This document shows, piece by piece, positions 25,144 to 33,665 of a stretch of 43,300 nucleotides of DNA. The number at the start of each line of letters is the position of its first letter. Position 1 is the stretch's first letter. This stretch comes from Deltaproteobacteria bacterium (GTDB lineage Bacteria > Myxococcota_A > Polyangia > Polyangiales > Sandaracinaceae). The DNA is taken from contig JAFLCL010000044.1 of NCBI GenBank assembly GCA_017303575.1, forward strand, positions 1 through 43,300, written 5' to 3'. The notes beneath the pieces are model-generated. The model searched no databases and was not told the origin of the DNA. It was given only the letters and a program-made list of their open reading frames with translations. Both the position numbers and the translations under genes were made by a program.

Positions 25144-26874
25144 CTACGGTGCGGGTGCGGGTGGCAAGAGGGGGACGTCGCGCATGGATGGGTCGAGGTC
25201 GATCGCGATCGCCTGCTCGCGCTCCGCTTCCTCCATCTCGCCGCGCGACGCGAGCAGCCTCGCGAGGTTCATGTGGCCGAGGGCGTAGTCCGGCTCGATC
25301 TCGAGGGCCGCGCGTAGGTGCGTGATCCCTTCCTCCACGCGGCCCTGCACCACCAGCGCCGACGCGAGGTTGTTGTGCGCACGCGCGAGCTCCGGATCCA
25401 GCGCGAGCGCGATCTCGAGCTCGCGCTGCGCCTCGGGCGCGGCCATCTGCTGGAGCAGCACGACGCCGAGGAAGCAGTGCATCTCCGCGTCGTTCGGCCA
25501 CAGGCGTACGGCCTCGCGCGCCTCGCGCAGCGCGTCGCGCGTCTGCCCGTCTGCCTGCAGCGCGAGCGCGAGGTTGCCGTGCGCAGCGCCCGCCCTCGGC
25601 ACGACCTCGACGTTCTGCGTCCACAGAGCACGCAGCGACGTGAACGCGCTCGCGTGATCGCGGCTCGCGACGCCGAGCAACACACACACGATCGAGAGCG
25701 CCGCGAGCGCCGCCTGTCGTGGGAGAAACGACGTCGAGAGCACGAGGCCCACGATCACCACCGGCAGCGCCGCGTAGCCGAAGTGGTCGGCCACGAACGC
25801 GAAGCGCATGAACGACATGTCGATCAGTCCCAGCGTCGGCGCGAGCAAGACGACGTAGCTCGCGAGCATCACGAGCGCGGGCCGTGCCCACCGCGCGCGC
25901 TCCTTCGTGGTGCTCGCCCACCCGAGCGCTGCCGCGAGGACGAGCAACACGACGAGCGCGATCCAGCCACGGACACCTTCACCGCTCACCGCGTCTCGCG
26001 CGTAGAGCATCGTGAGCCCCGACGGCCATGCCGTGTGCGCGAGCTGGAAGGCGATCGCATCCGCCGCGCGCACGACGCGCACCACGACACCGCCCGCGTC
26101 GTGTTGCGGCACCGCGTCTTGGAACGTGATCGTGAGCAGGCCGAGACCGAGCGCGCACCCGAGCATCGCGCCGATCGCGATCCACACCTCGCGCGGCGGC
26201 GTGCCTCGAAGCCAGAGACACATCGCGAGCACGATCGGCAGGCCTACGAGCTGCGTCTTGGCGAGCAGCGCGAGCACGAAGAGCGCAGTCGCGATCGCGA
26301 GCTCGCGTCGCGTCGGCCACTCACGCGCTGCGGGCAGGGTCAGGATCAGCGACGCCACGCCGAGGCAGAGGCTCAGCGTGTTCTTGCGCTCCGAGACCCA
26401 CGCGGCCGAGCTCACGACGAGTGGGTGCACCGCGAAGAGCAGCCCGACGAAGCGACCGTGCGGCACACGCAGGCGCAGCGCGAGCGTCCCGATCAGGCAC
26501 GCCGCGGTCGCATGGAGCATCAGGTTGTCGACGCGCGGCAGCCAGGGCTGATCGGTGAGCTGTCGCTCGAGCCAGAACGTGGTCGAGGTCAGCGGGAAGT
26601 AGTCGAGCGTGCCGTCGCCCATCCAGATGCGCCGCAGGCCCTCGAGCCCGCGCATGAGACGCGGTGACGCGACGAGAAGCTCGTCGTCCCACAGCCAGCC
26701 GCCGGTGATCGTGTGACCGAAGGCGATCGCGACGACCGCGAACGTGAGCACCCACCAAGCGGGAGTGTCAGCGGCACCTTGGTTCGACACCGGGGCACCC
26801 CTCCCGTCAGCGGGAGGGGCCGGGGGTGGGTCAGCGGTGCCCTTCCTCGAAGCGAGAACCTTCTTCTTCGCCAT
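25144..26874 (-). CDS. TMTC-like membrane protein with C-terminal TPRs
   Basis: 576 residues. After a Lys-rich start and a Pro/Gly linker come about ten membrane helices (residues about 45-400), including the DDELLVASP and ERKNTLSLCLG segments typical of TMTC/DUF1736-like proteins. The C-terminal 170 residues hold four TPRs (AHGNLALALQADGQTRDALR, AHNNLASALVVQGRVEEGI). Eukaryotic TMTCs are O-mannosyltransferases; bacterial relatives are uncharacterised, so glycosyl transfer is only a suggestion. ATG at 26874 overlaps the beta-helix gene stop by one base. The linker codes over a perfect DNA hairpin. Confidence 0.75.
   Translation of the reverse strand: MAKKKVLASRKGTADPPPAPPADGRGAPVSNQGAADTPAWWVLTFAVVAIAFGHTITGGWLWDDELLVASPRLMRGLEGLRRIWMGDGTLDYFPLTSTTFWLERQLTDQPWLPRVDNLMLHATAACLIGTLALRLRVPHGRFVGLLFAVHPLVVSSAAWVSERKNTLSLCLGVASLILTLPAAREWPTRRELAIATALFVLALLAKTQLVGLPIVLAMCLWLRGTPPREVWIAIGAMLGCALGLGLLTITFQDAVPQHDAGGVVVRVVRAADAIAFQLAHTAWPSGLTMLYARDAVSGEGVRGWIALVVLLVLAAALGWASTTKERARWARPALVMLASYVVLLAPTLGLIDMSFMRFAFVADHFGYAALPVVIVGLVLSTSFLPRQAALAALSIVCVLLGVASRDHASAFTSLRALWTQNVEVVPRAGAAHGNLALALQADGQTRDALREAREAVRLWPNDAEMHCFLGVVLLQQMAAPEAQRELEIALALDPELARAHNNLASALVVQGRVEEGITHLRAALEIEPDYALGHMNLARLLASRGEMEEAEREQAIAIDLDPSMRDVPLLPPAPAP
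26798..26819. repeat. Perfect inverted repeat inside a coding linker
   Basis: Nine-base arms CCCCTCCCG and CGGGAGGGG with loop TCAG, inside the N-terminal linker of the membrane protein (encoding PPAPPADGRGAP). It resembles the intergenic hairpin repeats seen in many high-GC genomes. Confidence 0.7.
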
Positions 26875-28031
26875 CAGTCTTCGAACACCGTGTCGATCAC
26901 CTCGATCGGCGTGTCGTCGTGACACGAGATCTGCGGACGCACCGCGTACCAACTGCCGCCCGTGTTGCGACGCAGCGCCGATCGATCGAGGCGGATGTCA
27001 CCGGTGTGGTTGTTGGTGACGAAGAAGATGCCGCTGCCGTGCTGGACGACGTCGTTGTCCTCGAGGCGCGTGCCGCAGAGCGAGAGCGTCATCTCGTTTC
27101 CGTCGTTGTAGATCGCGCCGCCGCTGCCGCCGCCGGGCGTGCCCGACATGGACGGATTGCCGCCCATGCCGATCGCGTGGTTGTGGGTGAACAGGCTGTT
27201 CACGATCGTCCACGACACCCCGATGCTCGAGATACCGCCGCCGTTGCTGCACGTGTTGCCGTACCCCTCGGCGCCGCCGAACGTGCTGTTCACGACGACG
27301 ACCGGGCGATCCTCGAACTGATCGAACACACGAATGCCCGCGCCGCCGACATCCGGTCCCACGTCGGCGCAGCGGTTCCTGAAGAAGCGGCTGTTGATCA
27401 CGCGCAGCTGTCCGCCGCGCGCCCAGATCGCGCCTCCGCCGTCGTACTCGTCTTCACCGCGTGAGTCGGCGTCGACGAACGTGAGGTTCTGCACCGTGAG
27501 GCGAGGGTGGTCCTGATCGTTGCAGTGCGAAGTCGTCCAGCGCTGCGTCTCGTCGCACGTGTTCATGTAGAGGATGCGCCGCTCACCGCCGCCGCTCAGC
27601 GTGACCAGGCCTCCGCCGTCGATGACGATGTCGGGCCCGGTGTCGTTGAAGATCTTCGCGGTGCGCGTGAGCGTGATGGTCACGGGCTCGCTGCCGCAGT
27701 CGAACGTGATCACGCCACCGAGCGCGACCGCGTCGACGAACGCGTCGCTCGTGCAGCTCGCCGCGGTGCCATCCCCGACCACGGTGCGAGGCGAGCTCAC
27801 ATCGGCCAGCGCGCCCTCCGCAGGGATCGCGCACGTCCCCATCGGATTGCCCGCAGGCGGCCCCGAGGTGGGATCGATCGGCACGAAGAACGCGTCGACG
27901 TTCGCATCGGCCGCGGGCACGACGTACGCATCGTTCGCAGGGGAAGGCCCAGTGTCCTCGCTCGGCGCGGGATCACCGCCACAGCCGAAGAGCCCGATCA
28001 CGATCAGCGCAGAAGCTCGCGTCGCTCGCAT
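26874..28031 (-). CDS. Right-handed beta-helix lipoprotein
   Basis: 385 residues. Start ATG at 28031 gives lipobox FGCG, followed by a linker with DAYVVPAADANVDAFFVP. From about residue 100 the sequence has the Asn/Gly-rich rungs of a pectate-lyase-like helix (IDGGGLVTLSGGGERRILYM, LTVQNLTFVDADSRG, LRVINSRFFRNRCADVG, IVNSLFTHNHAIGMGG). Four or more Cys suggest disulfides. The fold is used for binding or cutting polysaccharides, but catalytic residues cannot be assigned. Followed by the TMTC-like gene with a one-base overlap. Confidence 0.8.
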   Translation of the reverse strand: MRATRASALIVIGLFGCGGDPAPSEDTGPSPANDAYVVPAADANVDAFFVPIDPTSGPPAGNPMGTCAIPAEGALADVSSPRTVVGDGTAASCTSDAFVDAVALGGVITFDCGSEPVTITLTRTAKIFNDTGPDIVIDGGGLVTLSGGGERRILYMNTCDETQRWTTSHCNDQDHPRLTVQNLTFVDADSRGEDEYDGGGAIWARGGQLRVINSRFFRNRCADVGPDVGGAGIRVFDQFEDRPVVVVNSTFGGAEGYGNTCSNGGGISSIGVSWTIVNSLFTHNHAIGMGGNPSMSGTPGGGSGGAIYNDGNEMTLSLCGTRLEDNDVVQHGSGIFFVTNNHTGDIRLDRSALRRNTGGSWYAVRPQISCHDDTPIEVIDTVFED

Positions 28032-28133
28032 GCGCCGAGCGTCGCACGAACCCGGCGCAGACTTCTCGTACGTTGCGCGGTGGCTGCACCTCGCGCCGAG
28101 CGCCCGCTCCACGGCGCGGCTCGTCCGAAGCGC

Positions 28134-28206
28134 GAGCGCTGCACCTCTCCCGCGACGGCGGAGAGGTCGAGTCGCGAAGCGACGAGGGTGAGGGGACGCG
28201 CGAGCG
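28134..28206 (+). repeat. Dispersed hairpin repeat, copy 1
   Basis: 73 bases starting GAGCGCTGCACCTCTCCC. It matches copy 2 except for one missing G in the first stem. Contains a long stem-loop (CCTCTCCCG/CGGAGAGG) and a second, GTCGC-GAA-GCGAC. Confidence 0.85.
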
Positions 28207-28251
28207 AGTAGCTCGCCGCACAGGAGTGCGCGCTCCCGCTCCCGAGCACCG

Positions 28252-28325
28252 GAGCGCTGCACCTCTCCCGCGACGGCGGGAGAGGTCGAGTCGCGAAGCG
28301 ACGAGGGTGAGGGGACGCGCGAGCG
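28252..28325 (+). repeat. Dispersed hairpin repeat, copy 2
   Basis: 74 bases, 118 bases after copy 1. A perfect 10-base stem (CCTCTCCCGC/GCGGGAGAGG, loop GACG) at 28262-28285 is followed by a 5-base stem GTCGC-GAA-GCGAC and then GAGGGTGAGGGGACGCGCG. Confidence 0.85.
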
Positions 28326-28358
28326 CGTCGGTCGCTCTGCGCGCCGCCCTCCCTCACG

Positions 28359-29216
28359 TCAGGGCGCGAACGGATCCGCGCCCGGCATGCCGGGCGGAAT
28401 GCGCGGCTTGTTCGGATCGACGACGTCGCTCGCGATCGGCGTCACGGGGTACGTGACCTCGTCGTCCTTCGTCTTGCGCGAGCGACCGGCGTAGAGCGAC
28501 GGAATGATCGTGTCGACGTCCTCCTCCTTCCAGCGGAGGTACGAGATCGAGCGGCGAAGCTCGTCGTACGCGCGCACGAACAGCGTGAAGCATCGCTGAC
28601 GCAGATCGGCCGCAGCGGTCTGCACCTGCGGCGCCTGCTCGCGCTTGCCGACCGCGATCATCAGCACGCGCACCGCGGCCTCGGCCTCGTCGAGCTCGGT
28701 GCTCGAGACGAGCGTGTGTCCCTCCGCGATCACACCGCGGAGGATCTCGACGAGCTGGAGCACGTCGCTGCCCTGGTTCTTGAAGCCGACGATCCCCTTG
28801 AGCTGACCGAGCTTGTCGCCCTCGATCACCTTGCGGTGAACGAGGAGGTTGGCCGCGGCGAAGAGCACGCCGCGGATCTCGACGACGCGCTTGGACGCAT
28901 CGGCGAGATCACCGCCGCCGCCCTCGCTCACGAGGAAGCGCGCGTGCGCCTGGCTGAGCGCGCTCGCGTAGACGTCGAGCTTGTCGAGCGCCTCCACGGG
29001 GTTGCTGGGGAGGGTGCCGAGCTGCGCGCGGTAAGGCGCGAGCTCCGTGAGACAGCCCATCGCCGTGGTGACGGCGGCGGGGATGTCGAGGTTGACGATC
29101 TCGAGATCGTTCGCGTCGAGCGCGGCGATCTCGGGCTGGAGGGACGTGAGCGCGGGCGTGAACCCGAGCGTGGGGGAGGGTGCCTTCTCGTCGAGAAGGG
29201 CTTGGGTCGAAGACAT
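28359..29216 (-). CDS. Hypothetical cytoplasmic protein
   Basis: 285 residues with no signal peptide or membrane helix. Mostly helical (VEALDKLDVYASALSQAHAR, DVLQLVEILRGVIAEGHTLV, LRQRCFTLFVRAYDELRRSI), ending in a Pro-rich tail (PRIPPGMPGADPFAP). Start ATG at 29216 is preferred because the longer frame upstream is Cys/Arg-rich without relatives. It lies alone between two non-coding repeat regions. No family recognised. Confidence 0.65.
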   Translation of the reverse strand: MSSTQALLDEKAPSPTLGFTPALTSLQPEIAALDANDLEIVNLDIPAAVTTAMGCLTELAPYRAQLGTLPSNPVEALDKLDVYASALSQAHARFLVSEGGGGDLADASKRVVEIRGVLFAAANLLVHRKVIEGDKLGQLKGIVGFKNQGSDVLQLVEILRGVIAEGHTLVSSTELDEAEAAVRVLMIAVGKREQAPQVQTAAADLRQRCFTLFVRAYDELRRSISYLRWKEEDVDTIIPSLYAGRSRKTKDDEVTYPVTPIASDVVDPNKPRIPPGMPGADPFAP

Positions 29217-29726
29217 CAGACACTCCGAACAGGAACCTCGCGGAGCGTCGTGCCCAGGCCACCGTGGCCTGCCCACTGCTCTGCGTTCGGGTCCCTTGTC
29301 GGGTGGTCACCTCGCGGGTTGCGTCGGTCTCCACGAAAAAGTTCGCGAGCGCCTCACGGGAGGCTCCGTCGAGGTGATCGACACCGTCCTCGAGGCTGCG
29401 GGGAGGCCTGGAACCGGTGGTCATGACGATAGGTCGGGGCTCGCGGGAGCCTCGGATCGGTGGTCATGACGATACGTCGAGGCTGCGGCGAGGCCTGCGA
29501 ACGGTCGACGCGACCGCGCGACGGGCTCCCCGCAGCTTCGGACCGGTGGTCGCGACCTGCGTCGAGGCTCCGCGAAGGCTTCGGCATCGATCCAGGCAGG
29601 GCTCGCGCGGCTTCACGACGGCGCTGCCGCAGGCTTCGCGCGGGCGATCGGCGAGCCAGACCTGGCGCGAGACCGCTCGACCCCGTACGCATCTCGACCT
29701 GCCGACGCTGAGGACGAAGAAGTCGG
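29217..29726. other. Non-coding region upstream of tRNA-Asp
   Basis: About 510 bases with the 43-base repeat and no supported gene. Several short frames cross it, but all are Arg/Pro/Ser-rich and unlike neighbouring genes. Confidence 0.6.
29346..29610. repeat. Degenerate 43-base tandem repeat
   Basis: Units start near 29347, 29391, 29435, 29478 and 29522, then drift. A 17-base block CGGTGGTCATGACGATA is identical at 29415-29431 and 29458-29474, with related blocks at 29502 and 29544. It holds the palindrome GTCATGAC. The period is not a multiple of three, so this is not a protein repeat. It sits between the divergent gene at 29216 and the tRNA. Confidence 0.65.
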
Positions 29727-29754
29727 TTGACACCTCCGCCGGCTTTGGTAGAAG
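29727..29754 (+). promoter_or_regulatory. Sigma-70-type promoter of tRNA-Asp
   Basis: A consensus -35 TTGACA at 29727-29732, then 16 bases, then TAGAAG at 29749-29754. Transcription would begin near 29761, about 38 bases before the tRNA. Confidence 0.65.
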
Positions 29755-29798
29755 AGCGCCCCGCTTCGGTACCCCCGACGCGGTTTGCTTACCACCCT

Positions 29799-29872
<74 letters not shown>

Positions 29873-29875
29873 CTT

Positions 29876-29905
29876 CGAAAGCCCTGCCGCAAGGTGGGGC
29901 TTTCG
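29876..29905 (+). terminator. Terminator-like hairpin after tRNA-Asp
   Basis: A perfect 9-base stem CGAAAGCCC/GGGCTTTCG with a 12-base loop, starting four bases past the tRNA. Only a short T-poor tail follows, so termination may be partial. Confidence 0.6.
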
Positions 29906-29984
29906 TCGTTGTGGGGCCTCGTGCGATCGTCACGGCCTCGGGTGTCAGTCGGGACGTTGTCGCGACGTCAAGCACGAGGGAGCC

Positions 29985-30779
29985 ATGAGCGACGGAAGTG
30001 CGATCGAGTGGACCGACGCAACGTGGAACCCAGTACGCGGATGCGTGAAGGTCAGCCCGGGATGCAAGCACTGCTACGCAGAGACGTTCGCGGAGCGCTG
30101 GCGCGGGCTCCCGAATCATCCCTACGGCCAGGGCTTTGACCTTCGCCTCGTCCCCGAGAAGCTGGAGGAGCCCCTCGGCTGGCGTCGACCTCGGCGGATC
30201 TTCGTCAACTCGATGAGCGACCTCTTTCAGGACGGAGTTCCTGACGAGTTCGTCACCCGGGTCTTCGAGACGATGCATCAAGCCGATTGGCACAGCTACC
30301 AAGTGCTGACCAAGCGCGGCGATCGCATGCACCAAATCGTGAGGTCTCTCCCGCGACGGCTGCAGTCGCTCCAACAGGTCTGGCTCGGGGTCAGCGTGGA
30401 GAATCGGAAGCATGGCTTGCCCCGGATCGCAGAGCTGCGTGGCACGCCCGCGGCGATCCGCTTCCTCTCCATCGAGCCGCTCCTCGAAGACGTCGGAGAG
30501 GTCGACCTCAGCGGCATCCACTGGGTGATCGTCGGCGGTGAGAGCGGCCCTCGCGCACGACCGATGAAGCCAGAGTGGGTCCGCTCGATTCGTCGGCAGT
30601 GCCGTGAGCAGCGAGTGCCGTTCTTTTTCAAACAGTGGGGCGGCGTGCAGAAGAGCAAGAACGGACGCGAACTCGATGGGCACACGTACGACGAGTTCCC
30701 TGTCCGGCCCGAAACGTCGCCACCGAGCCCGCGGGGGCGTTCACGGCTGAGCGTCGTCGAGGCTGCCGCAGAGGAGTGA
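29985..30779 (+). CDS. DUF5131 (Gp37/Gp68) three-Cys protein
   Basis: 264 residues. ATG at 29985 follows a GAGGGAG ribosome site. N-terminus IEWTDATWNPVRGCVKVSPG is the family signature, with the three-Cys motif Cys20-x6-Cys27-x2-Cys30. VLTKRGDRM, LGVSVEN, LSIEPLLE and VIVGGESGPRARP are also conserved. The family is found in phages and mobile islands and looks like a radical-SAM-type iron-sulfur enzyme related in layout to spore photoproduct lyase; its reaction is not known to me. Immediately followed (three bases) by its usual partner TcmP. Base composition is richer in A/T than flanking genes. Confidence 0.92.
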   Translation: MSDGSAIEWTDATWNPVRGCVKVSPGCKHCYAETFAERWRGLPNHPYGQGFDLRLVPEKLEEPLGWRRPRRIFVNSMSDLFQDGVPDEFVTRVFETMHQADWHSYQVLTKRGDRMHQIVRSLPRRLQSLQQVWLGVSVENRKHGLPRIAELRGTPAAIRFLSIEPLLEDVGEVDLSGIHWVIVGGESGPRARPMKPEWVRSIRRQCREQRVPFFFKQWGGVQKSKNGRELDGHTYDEFPVRPETSPPSPRGRSRLSVVEAAAEE

Positions 30780-30782
30780 GCG

Positions 30783-31949
30783 ATGACAGGGGGCGGGAAA
30801 GCGTACGAGGGGCGTGAGCAAGCCTGGGTGAAGCACGAGGTGCTTCGCCGCTACCTTCAGCGGTTGGCGTTCAAGGTTGGCGGGTTTCGCCCGGGCACGA
30901 CGCTCAACTACATCGACTGCTTCTCCGGCCCCTGGGACGCGGAGAAGGACGATCACGGCGACTCGTCTCCGGCGATCGCGATGCGCGAGCTCGCCAACGC
31001 CCGCTACGCACTCGCGAAGACCAAACCGATGTCGGTGCGCGCAATGTTCGTGGAGCGTGATCCCGCAGCCTACGACCGTCTCAGGGCCCTCTGCGAGAGA
31101 GCACCCGTCGAAGCCACGACCTTCCACGGCAAGTTCGAGGATCACGTCGCGGACGCGGTGAAGTTCGCCAAGGGCGGCCCGAACCCCTTCGCGTTCGCGT
31201 TCATCGACCCGACCGGTTGGACCGGTTTCGGGCTCCAGAAGATCGCGCCCCTCCTTCGCGTACAGCTGAGCGAAGTGCTCATCAACTTCATGTGGGGGCA
31301 CATCGGTAGGTTCATCGACGACGAGGAATCTTCCGCAGAGGCATCGTTCGACGCGCTCCTTGGCGAAGACGCGAGCGCGTACCGCGGACGGTGGCAGAGC
31401 CTCGAGGGCCTCGATCGCGAGGACGAGATCGTTCGCACCTACTGCGAGCGCGTCAGGGTGGTTGGAGGCTTCAGGTACTGCGTCAGCACGGTGATCGTGA
31501 ACCCGACGATCGACCGCACGCACTACCACCTCGTCTACGCCACCCGGAGCCCCGTCGGCCTCCTCACGTTCCGCGCCACGGAGCGCGAGGTGACGCCGCT
31601 CCAGCGTGATGCCCGAGCGCGAGCGAAGCTGCGCAAGAGCGAAGCCAAGACTGGTCAGCTTGGGCTGCTCGCGCCGGTCGAGATGGACACGGACTACTTT
31701 CAGACGCTCGTGGACCGCTACCACACGAAGGCTCGTGCTGCGGTCGAGGCTGCGCTCGTCGTTGGGCGCGAGGTGCCCTACGACGCGCTCGTCGATGTCG
31801 CGCTCGCGTGGCCAATGACCTCCGAGGCGGATCTGAAGGCGTGGGTCGTCGAACTCGCCGCGAGCGGGCACGTGGAGTTGATCGGACTCGCGCCGCGAGG
31901 GCGGGTACCGCAGTTCGATTCACGGCACTCGATCCGACGGATTCGGTGA
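30783..31949 (+). CDS. tcmP: Three-Cys-motif partner protein
   Basis: 388 residues. The family is named for its constant pairing with the three-Cys DUF5131 protein, as seen here. The N-terminal 160 residues look like a class I methyltransferase-type Rossmann fold: YIDCFSGPWD (43-52), SPAIAM (62-67), FVERD (89-93) and FAFIDPTGW (138-146), corresponding to the nucleotide-binding and acidic motifs. The C-terminal part is helical with a winged-helix-like end (DALVDVALAWPMTSEADLKAW). Activity is not established. It ends four bases before the PIN-like gene, so all three genes form one operon. Confidence 0.92.
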   Translation: MTGGGKAYEGREQAWVKHEVLRRYLQRLAFKVGGFRPGTTLNYIDCFSGPWDAEKDDHGDSSPAIAMRELANARYALAKTKPMSVRAMFVERDPAAYDRLRALCERAPVEATTFHGKFEDHVADAVKFAKGGPNPFAFAFIDPTGWTGFGLQKIAPLLRVQLSEVLINFMWGHIGRFIDDEESSAEASFDALLGEDASAYRGRWQSLEGLDREDEIVRTYCERVRVVGGFRYCVSTVIVNPTIDRTHYHLVYATRSPVGLLTFRATEREVTPLQRDARARAKLRKSEAKTGQLGLLAPVEMDTDYFQTLVDRYHTKARAAVEAALVVGREVPYDALVDVALAWPMTSEADLKAWVVELAASGHVELIGLAPRGRVPQFDSRHSIRRIR

Positions 31950-31953
31950 CGAG

Positions 31954-32945
31954 GTGGTCACGGTCTACCTGGACACCAGCGATCTCTCGTACCTCCTGAA
32001 GGGCCGGGGTACAGCGGCCACAGGTGGCGATGTGCGCTCCGCGTGCGAACGGCTCGAAGCGCTCATCCGTGCTGAGCGCGTGCGCCTCTTGGTGTCTTTC
32101 GTCCACCTCGCCGAGATCGCCCCCACGATGAGACGGCTGAGGCTGCGTTGGCTTGGCTTGATCGGGGTCTCGCGGTGTGGTGCTTCACGACGCCCTCCGT
32201 GGACATCTTCCGCGCCGAGCTTCTCGGCGAGCGTCCCGCTGTCGAGGCCGAACCGCTCCTGCGCAGCAAGCTCGAATCCGTTCGATTCCCGTCCCGCCTG
32301 GCGGCCACGAGCGTCAGCGCGGGCTCGGTCGCGCGCGGGGTGAGGCGCATCGCGCGCGGCTACTCCTACGCCGAGAACCTCGGGAAGCGTGCCGCCCGTC
32401 GCCCACCGGGTACGACCGCGAAGCAGCACGCCGACGCCCAGAGGGAGCAGGCGCGCCTCGTGGACCTCATCCTCAAAGGGCAGCACGACAACCTGCCGCT
32501 GGTCGCACGCGCCGCAGCCGTGACCCTCACGCCGATCATGCGGTGGGCCGCCGCTCGGGCCGGCCTGACGCTCGACGACGTTCGCGCCCAACTTCGGCTG
32601 CCCTCTGGGTGCTCCTGGTTTTCCGGTACCTTGCCGCCGGCCACGTGGGAGAAGGCAGCAAAGCGAGTCAGGGCGCAGCCGACAACCGCCCCGGCGAGCG
32701 CGCTCCGCATCGCGATAGAGAAGTGGGAGAAGGGCGATGCCGGTCGTGTTGCCCAGCCCGGCCTCCTCTACGACGTGCAGCACCTCGCGTACGCCGCACG
32801 ATGCGATTTCGCGACAATCGACGGCCCGAACTATCGGGCGACAATCAAGGTGCGCGAGGCGCTCGCCCGACCGCGATTCTTCCAGACCGCCCGACTACTG
32901 GAGGTCGTTGAAGCCCTGGAGCGAGCGTCCGAACTGCCCGCGTAA
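31954..32945 (+). CDS. PIN-like nuclease, split by a one-base deficit
   Basis: GTG at 31954 opens a PIN-type N-terminus: VYLDTSDLSYLL (Asp7, Asp10) and LLVSFVHLAEIAP (Glu54). This frame then fails, while a second frame carries the rest (AWLDRGLAVWCFTTPSVDIF, and near the end YDVQHLAYAARCDFATIDG with the late PIN aspartates). Adding one C to the run of five C at 32120-32124 joins them exactly (EIAPHDETAEAALAWLD) into 330 residues. PIN domains are metal-dependent ribonucleases, and many are toxins or defence effectors. As written the gene would give a truncated product, through real inactivation, a phase-variable tract or a sequencing error. Confidence 0.75.
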
Positions 32946-33107
32946 TCACAATGCGTTCCCTCCGTGATTGCCGGCTGCGGACGGGGAAGCCCTCGCACCG
33001 CCCGCGGCACTCGCTCGGTGGTCTCGGGCTCTCCACATGTCGAACCGAGCGACGCCCTCACATGCGCGGACGATCGCCTCCCTCGCCGACGTGCGTGGCT
33101 GTGGCGA

Positions 33108-33665
33108 TCACGACCGGGAGGACCGCTTCGTACCCGCGACGATCTCCCACCCGGACACTCCGAGCCTGCGCAGGGTCTCGGCGTTTCGCTGGTAGATGTC
33201 CTCGGCCTCGGGAGCGCCGGAGATCGCGCGCTCGATGCTCTCTTCACGCAGCAGATGGAGCATCGGAAAGGGCGAGCGGTTCGTGCAGTTCGTCACGTCG
33301 TCTGGGGACGTGCCGGCGAACTGGTACGCAGGATGAAAGCTCGCGATCTGAAGCACGCCTTCGAGTCCGAGACGCGCGAGCGCGTTGTCAGCGACACCGA
33401 GAAAATCGTTGTAGTCGAGGAACACGCCGAGCACGCGCGGATGGATCAGGAGCGTCGTGTCGATCTCGCGCGCTGACGCGGCGGCGAGGAGCTTCATCTC
33501 GCGCTCGAGGTCGTCCAAGAGCGCCTCAGCGCTCTCGGCTTCGCTCACGGCATAGCGAATCCGATCGTGCACGTACACGGCCTTCGCGAACGGGCACAGG
33601 TTCAGCCCGATCACGGCGCGCTCGATCCAGAGACGCGTGTCCGCGAGGACCTCGTCCGCCGGCAG
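33108..33665 (-). CDS. DUF1415 protein, start uncertain
   Basis: About 168-185 residues. IGLNLCPFAKAVYVHDRIRY and FHPAYQFAGT match DUF1415, a cytoplasmic family of unknown function with conserved Cys, His and Asn. The family's usual N-terminus (ADTRLWIERAV) is encoded upstream of the first GTG at 33614, but no ATG, GTG or TTG precedes it in frame before a stop. A CTG at 33665 is the best candidate and was used here. The family has no obvious tie to the neighbours. Converges with the PIN-like gene with 162 bases between. Confidence 0.75.
   Translation of the reverse strand: MPADEVLADTRLWIERAVIGLNLCPFAKAVYVHDRIRYAVSEAESAEALLDDLEREMKLLAAASAREIDTTLLIHPRVLGVFLDYNDFLGVADNALARLGLEGVLQIASFHPAYQFAGTSPDDVTNCTNRSPFPMLHLLREESIERAISGAPEAEDIYQRNAETLRRLGVSGWEIVAGTKRSSRS

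Larger units (their letters stand above)
28032..28358. other. Non-coding stretch with two hairpin repeats
   Basis: The 327 bases between the beta-helix gene and the next minus-strand gene contain two copies of a dispersed repeat and no convincing coding frame. The short frames here translate to the Arg/Pro-rich strings typical of this repeat. Confidence 0.7.

Noticed and set aside
28004..28357. Minus-strand frame of 117 codons
   Set aside because: It consists of the dispersed repeat translated twice; a known type of spurious frame.
29346..29610. CRISPR array
   Set aside because: Units are contiguous and degenerate, with no unique spacers of even length between exact repeats and no cas genes.
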